Positions 62,931-64,000 of a stretch of 64,000 bases of DNA are shown here, piece after piece. Within the stretch, counting starts at the first letter, position 1, and each line of letters opens with the position of its first letter. The DNA is from a candidate division WOR-3 bacterium (GTDB lineage: Bacteria > Hydrothermota > Tepidihabitantia > Tepidihabitantales > Tepidihabitantaceae). The notes under the pieces were generated by a model. That model was not told where the DNA came from. It ran no database searches and saw nothing but the letters and a program-made list of their open reading frames with translations. Made by a program: the position numbers and the translations under genes. The stretch is from contig JANLFQ010000001.1 in the NCBI GenBank assembly GCA_024653355.1, positions 310,001-374,000 on the forward strand, in the 5' to 3' direction.

Positions 62931-64000
62931 ATGGCGGTAACAAAGCGGGACTATTATGAGGTCCTGGGTGTTTCCCGTAATGCAACGCCGGAAGAAATAA
63001 AAAGCGCTTACCGACGTTTAGCAAAAGAGTATCATCCAGACCGCAATCCTAACAATAGGGCTGAAGCCGAAGAGAAGTTTAAAGAATTATCCGAGGCCTA
63101 TGAGGTGCTTGCCGATCCGGAAAAACGGCGAATTTACGATATGTATGGCCATGAAGGGATTGCGGGACAGTTTGGACCGAATGGTTTTGATTTCCGCCGG
63201 CACTTTACACACAGTGAGGATCTTGAGGATATCTTTGGCGACATTCTGAGGGGGTTCGGAGGCGAAGGTGGCACGATTTTTGATTTGCTGTTCGGAGGCT
63301 CAGCCCCACGCGCCACGGGCAGGCGGGTGCGCGGAAGGGATATCATTATCCGGATGCGGTTAAGTCTGGAGGAGATTAGCAAGGGAGTTACAAAAGAGGT
63401 GACATTTTCCCGCTACGAAATGTGTCCGGATTGTAGCGGAGCCGGTGGAACCGGCAAGACGGTTTGTTCAACCTGTCGAGGTCAGGGTAGGGTTAAACAT
63501 CAAAGCCGGTCGATTTTTGGCCAGTTTGTCCAGGTTTCCACCTGTCCGGATTGCGGTGGAACCGGAGAGCGTTATCGTAATACCTGCCGGAGGTGCAATG
63601 GAGAGGGTAGAGTCCGGCAATCAAGGACATTGAAGGTTCGTATTCCTGCTGGTGTTTCTGCTGGTATTCCGATTGTACTCCATAATGAAGGACATTGGGG
63701 GCCTGGCGGTCAGGGCGATGTTGTAATTGAGGTTGAGGAAAAAGAGCACCCGCTTTTTTTGCGTCAGGGGGACGATGTTATCGTCGAGGTTCCGATTTCA
63801 ATTCCGGTTGCGGTCCTGGGGGGACGAATAAGTGTGCCCACCCTTGACGGCGTTAAGGAGATTGAACTGCCTGCGGGAACGCAATCGGGTACCGTTTTTC
63901 GCCTGCGAGGTGCCGGTATCAAACGATTAGAAGGTGGCGGAAGCGGAGACGAACTGGTAAGGGTCGTAGTCCACATCCCTAAACATCTCAGTCGGGAGGA
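62931..64000 (+). CDS. dnaJ: Chaperone DnaJ (3' end beyond the window)
   Basis: Type I Hsp40 co-chaperone. From ATG 62931 the visible part has 356 codons and runs off the right edge. The J domain opens with [20 protein letters not shown] and has the HPD motif in YHPDRNPN. A Gly/Phe-rich linker follows. The zinc domain has four Cys pairs: [32 protein letters not shown] and [10 protein letters not shown]. The C-terminal client-binding domains follow. No ribosome site is next to the ATG; see the spacer entry. Confidence 0.96.
   Translation, partial: MAVTKRDYYEVLGVSRNATPEEIKSAYRRLAKEYHPDRNPNNRAEAEEKFKELSEAYEVLADPEKRRIYDMYGHEGIAGQFGPNGFDFRRHFTHSEDLEDIFGDILRGFGGEGGTIFDLLFGGSAPRATGRRVRGRDIIIRMRLSLEEISKGVTKEVTFSRYEMCPDCSGAGGTGKTVCSTCRGQGRVKHQSRSIFGQFVQVSTCPDCGGTGERYRNTCRRCNGEGRVRQSRTLKVRIPAGVSAGIPIVLHNEGHWGPGGQGDVVIEVEEKEHPLFLRQGDDVIVEVPISIPVAVLGGRISVPTLDGVKEIELPAGTQSGTVFRLRGAGIKRLEGGGSGDELVRVVVHIPKHLSRE

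Overview
The window looks like chromosomal DNA of an uncultivated, anaerobic, peptide-degrading bacterium. The best guess is a member of the WOR-3 (Stahlbacteria)-like candidate phyla. That is an inference from gene content: a V-type ATPase, ferredoxin-linked 2-oxoacid oxidoreductases, an ADP-forming acyl-CoA synthetase, exported peptidases ending in type IX-secretion-like C-terminal domains, and a PorX/PorY-like regulator pair. Genes are packed tightly. ATGA or TGATG overlaps are common, convergent genes often overlap, and only five gaps exceed 300 bases. I found no prophage, insertion sequence or CRISPR array.

Layout. 1-4.4 kb (+): end of a V-type ATPase cluster (subunits I, K, E), an RmlD-like reductase and a Nudix hydrolase. 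11.0-4.4 kb (-): glycine cleavage operon gcvT-gcvH-gcvPA-(small Cys protein)-gcvPB-(109 aa unknown)-GlmL/MutL-like protein. 11.2 kb: queD. 16.0-11.5 kb (-): endonuclease IV, beta-CASP nuclease, lipoprotein, subtilase. 16.6-20.8 kb (+): lipoprotein, M14 carboxypeptidase, dCMP deaminase. 20.9-27.3 kb (+): HPr, PTS enzyme I, phosphoglucose/phosphomannose isomerase, sugar nucleotidyltransferase, tgt, amino-acid-type binding protein. 32.0-27.4 kb (-): M14 and two M16 peptidases. 33-36.3 kb (+): lipoprotein, putative outer-membrane barrel and tRNA-Ala. 41.2-36.4 kb (-): MBL hydrolase, CoA-transferase/GNAT fusion, ADP-forming acyl-CoA synthetase. 42-46 kb: P-domain lipoprotein, iorAB, phospholipase-D-like protein. 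46-50 kb: PEBP lipoprotein, DUF6125-like, radC, tolB and two small zinc-ribbon proteins. 53.3-50.0 kb (-): a four-gene membrane cassette of unknown function. 53.4-56.2 kb (+): PorY-like kinase and PorX-like response regulator. 56.7-60.0 kb (+): P-loop ATPase and a four-subunit 2-oxoacid:ferredoxin oxidoreductase. 60.4-64 kb (+): grpE, dnaK, dnaJ (cut by the window end).

How it fits together. Exported M14, M16 and S8 peptidases would yield peptides and amino acids. A periplasmic binding protein would take up amino acids. IorAB and the KorABCD-type enzyme would oxidise 2-oxoacids to acyl-CoA while reducing ferredoxin. The ADP-forming synthetase and the CoA-transferase would turn acyl-CoA into ATP plus organic acids. 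Glycine cleavage feeds one-carbon metabolism, and the V-type ATPase couples ATP to ion gradients.

Promoters are unusually readable. I found sixteen TTGACN / TA-rich hexamer pairs in front of genes, fourteen of them with a spacer of exactly 16 bases. In seven cases the -10 box ends only 6-10 bases before the start codon, so the mRNA should begin at or next to the start codon (leaderless). The genes with a longer leader carry a clear Shine-Dalgarno sequence. These promoters were read by eye and have not been scored statistically.
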